Of a stretch of DNA of 7,694 bases, positions 1 through 6,459 are shown in pieces. Each line of letters starts with the position of its first letter. Position 1 is the stretch's first letter. The position numbers and the translations under genes were made by a program. The stretch is taken from NCBI GenBank assembly GCA_023433775.1, contig JAEYTY010000013.1:1-7694 (forward strand). Reading direction: 5' to 3'. The notes under the pieces were generated by a model. It had not been told where the DNA came from and ran no database searches. It worked only from the letters and a program-made list of their open reading frames with translations. Source of the DNA: Pseudomonadota bacterium (GTDB lineage Bacteria > Pseudomonadota > Alphaproteobacteria > Rhizobiales > Devosiaceae).

Positions 1-1097
1 GCAAGAGTTCGAGAGTCTTCTGCTCCGTCCATTTTTTTTGCGTCGCAGAGTTGACAGTGTCCGGCTTTCTTGGGTTCGACGGGTGCAAAACAGGAAGGGC
101 AAAATTCAAAGGCCAGATGCCCTAATGCGGCAAATGTAAGCGCCGCATCGTCAAAATCTGCGAGGGAATGACCTAGGTGTTTGATAAATTCCTCTGCGTC
201 AGAAATCTCGAATTCGAGTGTCTGAATGTCACCTTCCAGGCGCGTGACTACGCGACGCGCGACAGTGAGGTTTTTCGAGTTCTGACTTCGCAGCGACTTG
301 AGTTTCTCAATGTCGCTCGAATCCTCTTTAGCCTGCGTCATCGCGCCAATTGTTCGGAGCAAATTCTCGCGGTCAGAGTTCATCGCGCTGATTGCTGCCG
401 AGATATGCTCAACTAAGATATTTTCATCGTATCCAGAAGCTATAGCTACCAGTGAACGATATGTCGCCACCGCCTCTTTGTACTGCTGCTCGGTTTCTCT
501 CAGTAATATCTGTTTTTCAAAGAGGTCGTATCCTCCGATGCCAAGAAGTAGGTCACCAACAGCCTGTCGTGTTTGCCATGTATCAAAATTCTCATCGCGG
601 AAGATGCGCTGAATCGGCGTAAGTTGGTCGACATATAGAAGCCGTAACATCTGATGCATTGTGATGTTGCTCGATCCGTCGCTGATCGACTCCGGAAGTC
701 CAATGGCCTTGAATAGGACTTGGCTGAAACTGTAACCATGCTCCGGGCGTCGATAGGGGAGTTCCTGCCAAACGCCGGCTACAGCAGATAGCGCTTGATC
801 CATGGGGCCGAAACAAATCCCCATAGGCCGGGTGCCAGTCGTTGAGGGATGTCGCCGCAATGTCAAAACACCAGATGGTGTTAGCACTTGGAGCAGTACG
901 CTCTCCGCTCTAGATGCTGATTCCTTCCACTCTTTTAGGTCGCCACCAAGGCCAAAATAGATGAAATCGGCCAGCGTCGACTTTCCTGATCCATTCGACC
1001 CGTGAATAATGTTTACGCCCGGGTGAAAAAGCTCATCATAAAGGACATGTGACCCCCGAGTAACTACCATGCGCTGAACTTGGAGAGATGAGATCAT
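1..1097 (-). CDS. SMC/Rad50-like ABC ATPase of a predicted ABC three-component system (3' end beyond window)
   Basis: The minus-strand frame stays open from an ATG at 1097 to the window edge, giving 365 residues with no stop. It is probably a nucleic-acid or conformational sensor ATPase. Residues 33-41 are a clean Walker A (GSNGSGKST) preceded by a beta strand (GVNIIH), as in SMC/Rad50-type heads. RLLYVDQ near residue 158 is a good Q-loop candidate. Residues about 190-315 are charged, helical and likely coiled coil. Cysteines C333/C336 and C348/C351 (CPSC, then CQLC) form a zinc-ribbon or zinc-hook-like pair within or next to the coiled-coil arm. The signature motif, Walker B and H-loop should lie in the missing C-terminal part. 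The start overlaps the stop of the preceding small gene as ATGA, so the two are probably translationally coupled. Base composition is clearly more AT-rich than the helicase region. That it is an ABC ATPase is secure; its assignment to ABC-3C rests on the two neighbours. A RecF- or OLD-type protein is the main alternative. Confidence 0.85.
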   Translation of the reverse strand, partial: MISSLQVQRMVVTRGSHVLYDELFHPGVNIIHGSNGSGKSTLADFIYFGLGGDLKEWKESASRAESVLLQVLTPSGVLTLRRHPSTTGTRPMGICFGPMDQALSAVAGVWQELPYRRPEHGYSFSQVLFKAIGLPESISDGSSNITMHQMLRLLYVDQLTPIQRIFRDENFDTWQTRQAVGDLLLGIGGYDLFEKQILLRETEQQYKEAVATYRSLVAIASGYDENILVEHISAAISAMNSDRENLLRTIGAMTQAKEDSSDIEKLKSLRSQNSKNLTVARRVVTRLEGDIQTLEFEISDAEEFIKHLGHSLADFDDAALTFAALGHLAFEFCPSCFAPVEPKKAGHCQLCDAKKMDGAEDSRTL

Positions 1098-1609
1098 GCT
1101 ATTGGGCCTCGCGAAGGCAAGCCTGCGCGACGAACAAGCCCGTCAACACCAGTCATCGGCAAAGCACCCAGATCATCAACAATGAACCGTATTAATGCTG
1201 AGGATGCCGCGTTCATCTCATGAGCGTGTCTGAGCAAATCGGCCGGTGCCTGGTTGGCGTCCAGACACGCACGGCGCTCTAGCAAGGCTTCGCGACCGAG
1301 CAGGCCCATGCCCGCTAACTGCTTTAAGGCGGTCAGTTGGTATATTTGCAAATCCTGCCAAATTGACGCTGTGCCAGGAAGCCTGACAAAACTTTCCTCT
1401 TCCTTTTTGACCGCCAAGTCCTTCAGTTTGTCCCGGAGCTCCATGGTTAGCTTCATCCGATAAAGCAACGAGGGAAACATCAAGAACATGTCGAGTACCC
1501 GCAACTGCTCAAGCAACAGCGGCCCATCTTTGGCGGCCAGCAGCCTGATCATGCGAAAAATACAATGGTAGGGGTCGCGTGACGCGTACCAAATTCTGAA
1601 CTCAGCCAT
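1094..1609 (-). CDS. Small helical protein, probable ABC-3C middle component
   Basis: This 171-residue protein is read from the ATG at 1609 (MAEFRIW). A longer start at 1654 would add 15 residues lying inside the upstream hydrolase gene. I prefer 1609 because it gives an 8-base overlap (ATGGCTGA) with the hydrolase stop, typical of coupled genes. There are no signal peptide, membrane segments or catalytic motifs. The N-terminus, RDPYHCIFRMIRLLA (residues 11-25) followed by LEQLRVLDMFLMFPSLL (33-49), has the pattern I associate with ABC-3C middle components: a short helix, a winged-helix-like unit, then an aromatic/Pro turn before a Leu pair. The remainder is mostly amphipathic helix. Its 3' end overlaps the ATPase start by 4 bases. 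The predicted role is an adaptor between ATPase and effector. The family call rests on size, position and this remembered pattern, not on a search. Confidence 0.72.
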   Translation of the reverse strand: MAEFRIWYASRDPYHCIFRMIRLLAAKDGPLLLEQLRVLDMFLMFPSLLYRMKLTMELRDKLKDLAVKKEEESFVRLPGTASIWQDLQIYQLTALKQLAGMGLLGREALLERRACLDANQAPADLLRHAHEMNAASSALIRFIVDDLGALPMTGVDGLVRRAGLPSRGPIA

Positions 1610-2876
1610 TGTCCCACGCAAGGTGACAATTGCCAGCAAGGTAGTACAACGCACCGTCTACCAGACTTGCCGTAAGGGGATCTGTGCTAGGTGCGTCAAG
1701 CGAAAGGCACGGAGAAACTACACTATCTTGAATAATTTGATCAATTGCGGCGTGCCCAACACCCTCTGCAATAGCTCGAGCAACATGACGATTGAACCGG
1801 CTCTCGACTTCTGACATGAGGCGAGTATAGCGCATCACTGCGGCTGGCTGGGCTATGTTGCGCTGGAGCGCCATGTTGAAGCGCTCCTTCTTGCGTTTTG
1901 CATCTCGGATTGCATAGCCTCGTCCAACGTCTATCAGCTTCTGTTCGAGGTCTCGCCGGTCGTCCTCAGCAACAGTGGTGAAATACTCAAAATCATGCAT
2001 GACGTCGGACGATAGTCCATGCAATTCCGGCGATATGACATCTTGATTTTCGCTATTGCCGGAGATGTCGGCGTGCGACTCTAGGGGCACGAAACCCTGA
2101 GAACGCTTTTGAGCGTTCAGTAATTTCTTCACGAGGCGGCATATGGATAGATAGACCGGAGAAGCTTGGTCAACACACTTGCATATGTTAACGTGGTCAG
2201 ATTGCACCGCGATCGGTTCACTTCCTAACAGTCCTGGATTTGCAGAGACCTTGTCTACGACCTGAACCCCAGAGGTCTTCTCTGTTTCATAGAACGAGAA
2301 GACTTTTAACGTTCTTGCGCGGCTACGGAATGAATCATTCAAATCTACGAGCGCATCCTCGGCATGGACGAGTTGCTTCGTTTGCTTGCTGAGAAATTTA
2401 CCCACTAGGTGATTAACTGACGTCACCATATTTGCACCGGTGTGCGGCGTGCCAAGAAACGCCACTCCGGCAACAGACCGACCAAGTTCTCTATAGTCAC
2501 TGTCAACGGACTCTGCGCAGCGACGTAGCATTTGTTTTACAACCAGCCCGCCTAGGCTATGGCAAATGAACAAGGTCGAGGGTGCAATAACATCGCGACT
2601 CAACATCGAGTCCATGAAGACGGACGCTATGTCCTGAAGGGATGCGCCTTCGCCAGTCAGAAAACCAGCAAGCTTGCTAGAGTTGTAACCAAAACAGTAC
2701 ACTCGACAACTGCCGAATTTAGCAGCGAGCCATTTCGGCCAAAACGCGTCTGGTGGCGCCTTCCAACTCTCCAGACGGTCGCCGCCAAGCCCATGTACAA
2801 AAACGATATCCAAGAATGGAGAAGCGATCTGCGCAGAGTCGGGATCTGCAAAGATCTCGATCATTCCTTCCGACAA
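1602..2876 (-). CDS. SERAC1/lipase-like alpha/beta-hydrolase fused to a C-terminal ABC-3C-type domain; predicted effector
   Basis: The 424-residue protein has two parts. Residues about 20-255 form an alpha/beta-hydrolase like the SERAC1/DUF676 lipases. FVHGLGGD (26-33) supplies the oxyanion-hole His-Gly, and CHSLGG (105-110) is the nucleophile elbow with Ser107. LGTPHTG (141-147) is family-typical. E197 and H228 (in SDHVNIC) are the likely acid and base. After a polar linker (about 256-288), residues 290-424 form a helical domain ending YYLAGNCHLAWD, fitting an ABC-3C C-terminal domain that would tether the enzyme to its partners. No signal peptide or membrane segment is seen, so it should be cytosolic. 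The substrate is unknown; a lipid ester is an inference from the family. The start is uncertain: TTG at 2876 has a G-rich stretch about 7 bases upstream, while ATG at 2864 has GGAAGG almost touching it. A stop in frame upstream rules out a longer protein. It is first in the operon. Confidence 0.82.
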   Translation of the reverse strand: MSEGMIEIFADPDSAQIASPFLDIVFVHGLGGDRLESWKAPPDAFWPKWLAAKFGSCRVYCFGYNSSKLAGFLTGEGASLQDIASVFMDSMLSRDVIAPSTLFICHSLGGLVVKQMLRRCAESVDSDYRELGRSVAGVAFLGTPHTGANMVTSVNHLVGKFLSKQTKQLVHAEDALVDLNDSFRSRARTLKVFSFYETEKTSGVQVVDKVSANPGLLGSEPIAVQSDHVNICKCVDQASPVYLSICRLVKKLLNAQKRSQGFVPLESHADISGNSENQDVISPELHGLSSDVMHDFEYFTTVAEDDRRDLEQKLIDVGRGYAIRDAKRKKERFNMALQRNIAQPAAVMRYTRLMSEVESRFNRHVARAIAEGVGHAAIDQIIQDSVVSPCLSLDAPSTDPLTASLVDGALYYLAGNCHLAWDNG

Positions 2877-2908
2877 TGGAACGCCCCCGCCATTACAAGT
2901 CGTAGTCG

Positions 2909-2938
2909 CTTATATGTTGGCGTCGCGGTGTGTCGCAA
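2909..2938 (-). promoter_or_regulatory. Candidate sigma-70-type promoter for the three-gene operon
   Basis: On the minus strand TTGCGA (2938-2933) and TATAAG (2914-2909) are separated by 18 bases, about 32 bases upstream of the hydrolase start. This is a reasonable match to the housekeeping consensus in the only sizeable non-coding stretch upstream of the operon. A second TATAAA-like box lies further upstream (around 2945-2955) without a clear -35 partner. The call is by eye and there are no transcript data. Confidence 0.4.
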
Positions 2939-3022
2939 TACAAAGATTTATACCGTAATTCTTGTTGGGGGATGAAGCGCTCAGCCCGCGGGACGTTTAA
3001 AGGCCCGGAAGGGGAAGAAACG

Positions 3023-3169
3023 CCTCATCCGCCCGCCATTCGACCTCACCACTCAAGCATAGCTTTCGTGGCCTCCTCTTCTTGCGCGGCGCCACAGCGC
3101 CGCTGGTCCTTCGGACACGCAGCGGAGTCTCATGGCATTCTCCCCTCAAATCTCCCCACTGGGGAGATT
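3023..3169. repeat. REP/RIME-like intergenic repeat element with several inverted repeats
   Basis: Most of the gene-free stretch 2877-3173 resembles the mosaic intergenic repeats common in rhizobial genomes. It opens with CCTCATCCGCCCGCC (3023-3037). A perfect 7-base inverted repeat with a 4-base loop follows (GCGGCGC at 3086-3092, GCGCCGC at 3097-3103). A GTCC/GGAC hairpin with a TTC loop lies at 3106-3116. Then come TTCTCCCC (3139-3146) and a long TCTCCCC/GGGGAGA palindrome at the end. Resemblance to the family is from memory of such elements. The internal symmetry is directly visible, and no plausible gene is present on either strand. Confidence 0.55.
3149..3169 (-). terminator. Hairpin just after the helicase stop, possible terminator
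   Basis: AATCTCCCCA (3149-3158) and TGGGGAGATT (3160-3169) are perfect inverted arms around one central base; in RNA this would be a 9-bp stem with a 3-base loop. It lies 4 bases past the helicase TAG on the minus strand. No convincing U-tract follows, so it could stabilise the 3' end rather than terminate, or simply be the end of the intergenic repeat element. It separates helicase transcription from the three-gene operon downstream on the same strand. Confidence 0.45.
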
Positions 3170-3173
3170 GGCT

Positions 3174-5681
3174 CTATCGGGACGGATCGAAGCCTAACGC
3201 CTCCCTCATCAACTCCTCCGCCGCTTCCGCCATGGCGCTCTCCCGGCCTTCGCCAAATATCGGTTCCTTGCCGATGTCGAGCAGCACTGGCACGGCGAGG
3301 GGGGAGATTTGGGTTAGGGGTTGGTGGATGATGTGGGTGCGGACGCGGGCGAGCATCTGGCCGAGGCGTTCTATGTCGAGGAGGCCGCGGGCGGCGTCGC
3401 GTCTGGTGGCTTCGATGAGGATGTGGTCGGGCTCGTGCTGGTAGAGCACGTCGTAAATCAGGTCGCTGCTCATGGTGATCTGGCGGCCGGATTTTTCCTT
3501 GCCGGGGTGGCGGCGCTCGATGAGGCCGGAGATGATGGCGCAGTTGCGGAAGGTGCGCTTCATGAGGGCCGATTCATCGAGCCAGGCTTCGAGATCATCG
3601 CCCAGCATGTCTTCGGCAAAGAGTTCATCGAGGGAGAGGCGATTGGTGCGGATGAGGGCCGAAAGATCACCCAGGCCCCAGATGGCCAGCGCATATTCGG
3701 ACGCGACGAAGCCGAGGGGGCGGGCGCGCATCCGCTCGAGGCGTCTTGTCAGCAACATGCCCAGCGTCTGGTGGGCGAGGCGGCCTTCGAAGGGGTAGCA
3801 GACGAGGAAATTATTGCTGCCGCGCGGGAAGGTTTCGACGAGGAGGCTATCGCGCCTTGGGAGCTGGGACACGTCGCGCTGGAGGCGGAGCCAGTCGCTG
3901 ACCTGATTGGGCAGCTTTGACCAGTCGGACGGCGTGTCGATGATGCGGCGGACGCGCTCGGCCAGATAGGTCGAGAGGGGGAATTTGCCGCCCATATAGG
4001 AGGGAATTTTCGGGTCTTTGGCGAAGGCGCGGGAGACGAAGGCTTCATTGTCCTTCATGCCCTCGAAGGCGACGATTTCGCCGCCGAAAATGAAGGTATC
4101 GCCGGGGGTGAGCGTGCCGAAGAAATATTCCTCCATTTCGCCCAAGACACGGCCGCCGGCGCCTATGGGGCCGGTGGTGCGGCCGCGCTTTTGTTCCTTG
4201 CTGCGAATGAGGCGGACACGAACCATGGGCTCTTCGACAATGGTGCCGATATTGAGCCTATATTGCTGGGCCACCTGCGGATTGGCGATGCGCCAGAGGC
4301 CGTCGGGGGTTTGGCGGAGGCGGGCATAGCGCTCATAGGCCCTGAGGGCATAGCCGCCGGTGGCCACGAAATCGAGAATGCGGTCAAATTTTTCGCGCGG
4401 CAGATCGCGATAGGGCCAGGCGCGGGTGATTTCGGCATAGAGATCATCGGCGTGGAAGGGGGCGGCGCAGGCCATGCCGAGGACATGCTGGGCGAGGACA
4501 TCATAGCCGCCGGGGAGCGGTTCCTCGCTATCCTGATGGCCCTCGGCGACGGCTTCGACGGCAGCTTCGCATTCGAGCACTTCGAAGCGATTGGAGGGGA
4601 CCAGCAGGGCTTTGGACGGATCATCGAGCCGGTGATTGGCGCGGCCGATGCGCTGGAGCATACGCGAGGAGCCCTTGGGGGCGCCGACCTGCACGACGAG
4701 ATCGACATCGCCCCAATCGATGCCGAGATCGAGGGTGGAGGTGCAGACCACGGCTTTCAATTTGCCCGAGGACATGGCGGCCTCGACCTTGCGGCGCTGT
4801 TCGACCGAGAGGGAGCCATGGTGGAGGGCTATGGGGAGCATGTCCTCGTTAATGTCCCAGAGGCCCTGGAACAGCATTTCGGCCTGGGAGCGGGTGTTGA
4901 CGAAGAGCAGCGTCGTTTTGTGCTGCTTGATGATTTCGTAGAGATCGGGGCGGGCATAGACGGCGGAATGGCCGGCCCAGGGGAGGCGCTGTTCGGTTTC
5001 GAGAATGGCGAGTTCAGGCGGGGCACCGCCCTGCATGTGCAACAGCTCGGTGGGGCGGGATGGATTGGGACGGGCGATCCAGTCGCGGAGAATTTCGGGC
5101 TGGGCGACGGTGGCGCTGAGGGCGGTGATGGCCATTGTGGGCGCGAGATGGGCGAGGCGCGCGAGGCCGAGGGCGAGCAGATCGCCGCGCTTGCTGGCGA
5201 CGAGGGAATGAAGCTCATCGAGGACGACACGGCGCAGGGAGCCGAACATCAGTTCGGCCTGGGGGTGGGAGATGAGCAGGGCCAGTTGTTCGGGCGTGGT
5301 GAGGAGGATGTGCGGCGGCCTGGTGCGCTGGCGGGCGCGGCGGGAGGCTGGAGTATCGCCGGTGCGGGACTCGACGGAGATGGGCAGGCGCATTTCGGCA
5401 ATGGGGGTGGAGAGATTGCGCTGGACGTCGACGGCGAGGGCCTTGAGCGGGGAGATATAAAGGGTGTGGAGACCCTCAAAACGGGTCTCGGCCAGATCGG
5501 CCAGGGTGGGCAGGAAACCGGCCAGAGTCTTGCCGGCGCCGGTGGGAGCGATGAGCAATTGCCCGGCGCCAGACTGGTAGGAGGCGAGGACATCGAGCTG
5601 ATGCCGGCGGGGGGACCAGTTGCGGGTGGCGAACCAGTTGGTGATGATGGGGGGGAGAGGCTCGGGCGGAAAAGTTGACAC
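3174..5681 (-). CDS. Lhr-like DEXH-box helicase, ligase-associated type
   Basis: An 835-residue superfamily 2 helicase is predicted for DNA repair. Walker A is APTGAGKT (45-52), motif II is DELH (155-158), and motif III is SAT (189-191). Motif IV (LLFVNTRS) ends at 265, motif V is TSTLDLGID (314-322), and motif VI is QRIGRANH (343-350). A winged-helix and Lhr-type core follow (about 390-600), then a C-terminal DEAD-associated region (about 605-800). DLGIDWGDVDLVVQVGAPKG and the length of about 830 match the ligase-associated DEXH helicase subgroup better than full-length Lhr (about 1500). I chose GTG at 5681: AGG sits 6 bases upstream, and residue 1 begins just before the family-typical N-terminus (NWFATRNWSPRRHQ). 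The open frame extends 92 codons further upstream, but that part runs antisense to the kinase gene and looks non-coding. Usual partners (ATP-dependent ligase, exonuclease, PdeM phosphoesterase) are absent from the window. Confidence 0.92.
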   Translation of the reverse strand: MSTFPPEPLPPIITNWFATRNWSPRRHQLDVLASYQSGAGQLLIAPTGAGKTLAGFLPTLADLAETRFEGLHTLYISPLKALAVDVQRNLSTPIAEMRLPISVESRTGDTPASRRARQRTRPPHILLTTPEQLALLISHPQAELMFGSLRRVVLDELHSLVASKRGDLLALGLARLAHLAPTMAITALSATVAQPEILRDWIARPNPSRPTELLHMQGGAPPELAILETEQRLPWAGHSAVYARPDLYEIIKQHKTTLLFVNTRSQAEMLFQGLWDINEDMLPIALHHGSLSVEQRRKVEAAMSSGKLKAVVCTSTLDLGIDWGDVDLVVQVGAPKGSSRMLQRIGRANHRLDDPSKALLVPSNRFEVLECEAAVEAVAEGHQDSEEPLPGGYDVLAQHVLGMACAAPFHADDLYAEITRAWPYRDLPREKFDRILDFVATGGYALRAYERYARLRQTPDGLWRIANPQVAQQYRLNIGTIVEEPMVRVRLIRSKEQKRGRTTGPIGAGGRVLGEMEEYFFGTLTPGDTFIFGGEIVAFEGMKDNEAFVSRAFAKDPKIPSYMGGKFPLSTYLAERVRRIIDTPSDWSKLPNQVSDWLRLQRDVSQLPRRDSLLVETFPRGSNNFLVCYPFEGRLAHQTLGMLLTRRLERMRARPLGFVASEYALAIWGLGDLSALIRTNRLSLDELFAEDMLGDDLEAWLDESALMKRTFRNCAIISGLIERRHPGKEKSGRQITMSSDLIYDVLYQHEPDHILIEATRRDAARGLLDIERLGQMLARVRTHIIHQPLTQISPLAVPVLLDIGKEPIFGEGRESAMAEAAEELMREALGFDPSR

Positions 5682-5688
5682 GGAGCAC

Positions 5689-5702
5689 CTGATACAAATC
5701 AG
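5689..5702. promoter_or_regulatory. Inverted repeat in the divergent helicase/kinase intergenic region
   Basis: CTGAT and ATCAG flank a 4-base spacer, a perfect 5-base dyad, only 7 bases upstream of the chosen helicase GTG and about 46 bases upstream of the kinase ATG. It could be an operator or lie in the helicase leader. I see no GTTC-N7-GTTC alphaproteobacterial LexA box in this gap, despite the helicase's presumed repair role. A weak minus-strand promoter (TTGGCA, then TATAGG after 15 bases) lies upstream at about 5713-5733. Such short dyads are common by chance. Confidence 0.2.
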
Positions 5703-5748
5703 CCGGAGCCTATATGATGGACGGAACCCTGCCAAACGGAGTGGCGCG

Positions 5749-6426
5749 ATGAGCGATGGGAAAGCGCTTCGGCTGACGCCGCAGGAGGCTCGTTCGCGGC
5801 TGGTGCCGCATATTTTGGAGATGGAAAGCCAGGCGCAGGGGCAGCGGATTGCCATTGGCATTGCCGGTGGGCCGGGCGTGGGCAAATCGACGCTTTCGGC
5901 GGAGCTGGTGACCATGCTCAATGCGGTCCGGCCCGGCAGCGCAGCGCTGGTGCCCATGGATGGTTTTCATATGAAGCAGGACAAGATCGAGGCCATGGGG
6001 CAGGCCGAGTACAAGGGCGCGCCGCATACCTTTGAGGGCGCGGAATTTGTGAGTTTTCTGCACCATCTCAAACAGGCCCATGAGGCGGTGAGCGGGCCGG
6101 GCTATAGCCGGAAAATCGAGGATGTGGTGGAGGGCGCCTTTACCGTGCAGCCCGAGGTTCGGGTGCTGGTGGTGGAGGGCAATTACCTGCTGCTGACGGA
6201 GGGGCCCTGGGCGGGGGTGAAGCCATTGCTGGACTATGCAGTGTTCCTTTATGTGCCGCGCGATCTGGTGGCGTCGCGGCTGCTGAAGCGGCACGCGGCG
6301 GAGGGATTGTTTTCGGACGAGCGCAATCGAGCCCATATCGCGCGAACCGATCTGCCCAATTATGATCTGGTTGATGGATCGCGCGAGCGGGCCGATGTGG
6401 TGATCGAACTGGCGGTGACGCATTAG
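5749..6426 (+). CDS. P-loop small-molecule kinase (YggC/FrcK-like, uridine kinase/pantothenate kinase superfamily)
   Basis: A 225-residue cytosolic kinase. GGPGVGKST (40-48) is the Walker A loop. VPMDGFHM (68-75) carries the acidic residue D71 typical of the phosphoribulokinase/uridine kinase/PanK superfamily. KGAPHTFE (89-96) and the hydrophobic strand ending VVEGNYLLL (141-149) are characteristic of the YggC and fructose-transport-associated kinase branch. A basic segment with RLLKRH (177-182) resembles the lid region. Substrate cannot be read from sequence; a sugar, nucleoside or pantothenate-like compound is possible. The start is ATG 5749, with GGAG 7 bases upstream. A start at 5620 would overlap the N-terminus of the divergent helicase and add unconserved-looking sequence. 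It is transcribed divergently from the helicase and ends in a strong hairpin. Codon use matches the backbone. Confidence 0.8.
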   Translation: MSDGKALRLTPQEARSRLVPHILEMESQAQGQRIAIGIAGGPGVGKSTLSAELVTMLNAVRPGSAALVPMDGFHMKQDKIEAMGQAEYKGAPHTFEGAEFVSFLHHLKQAHEAVSGPGYSRKIEDVVEGAFTVQPEVRVLVVEGNYLLLTEGPWAGVKPLLDYAVFLYVPRDLVASRLLKRHAAEGLFSDERNRAHIARTDLPNYDLVDGSRERADVVIELAVTH

Positions 6427-6447
6427 GGGACGGAAAATCCGTCCCCT
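6425..6447. terminator. Shared hairpin terminator between convergent genes
   Basis: AGGGGACGGA (6425-6434) and TCCGTCCCCT (6438-6447) form a perfect 10-bp stem with an AAA loop. The hairpin begins inside the kinase stop codon and lies 12 bases past the stop of the convergent gene at 6460. No clear U-tract follows on either strand, so termination is inferred from stem strength and position between two converging genes. Confidence 0.65.
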
Positions 6448-6459
6448 GCCCTATCTTGA

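Larger units (their letters stand above)
2877..3173. other. Gene-free stretch between the three-gene operon and the helicase
   Basis: No convincing coding sequence lies here. Short open frames on the plus strand give low-complexity, Pro/Ser-rich translations that fit no family. It contains the candidate operon promoter (2909-2938), the repeat element and the hairpin after the helicase. Base composition changes across it, from AT-richer on the left (up to about 2960) to GC-rich on the right, so the boundary of the foreign-looking block probably lies here. No tRNA, integrase or obvious direct repeat marking an attachment site is visible. Confidence 0.6.

Noticed and set aside
177..612. Two overlapping plus-strand open frames opposite the ABC ATPase
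   Set aside because: The minus-strand frame is open for 365 codons and carries Walker A, coiled coil and paired cysteines. The plus-strand frames have no domain or good ribosome site.
2877..3173. Remnant of pdeM or an insertion sequence between the operon and the helicase
   Set aside because: No phosphoesterase motif, transposase fragment or terminal inverted repeat pair with target duplication is visible.
2930..3331. Plus-strand open frame across the gene-free stretch and the helicase 3' end
   Set aside because: The translation is Pro/Ser-rich, spans the repeat element and ends inside the helicase antisense. It looks like chance.
4191..5678. A 495-codon plus-strand open frame lying opposite the helicase gene
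   Set aside because: Its translation is Gly/Ala/Glu/Asp-rich with no recognisable domain, and it mirrors helicase codons. Long antisense frames are expected in high-GC genes; the helicase motifs prove the minus strand is coding.
3821..5678. Possible CRISPR or tandem repeats in the helicase region
   Set aside because: Repeated GGCGAG- and GAGG-like words reflect high-GC codon bias. There are no regularly spaced identical repeats.
5682..5957. N-terminal extension of the helicase to an ATG at 5957
   Set aside because: The added 92 residues run antisense to the conserved start and P-loop of the kinase gene, match no helicase pattern, and a well-placed GTG with an AGG ribosome site exists at 5681.
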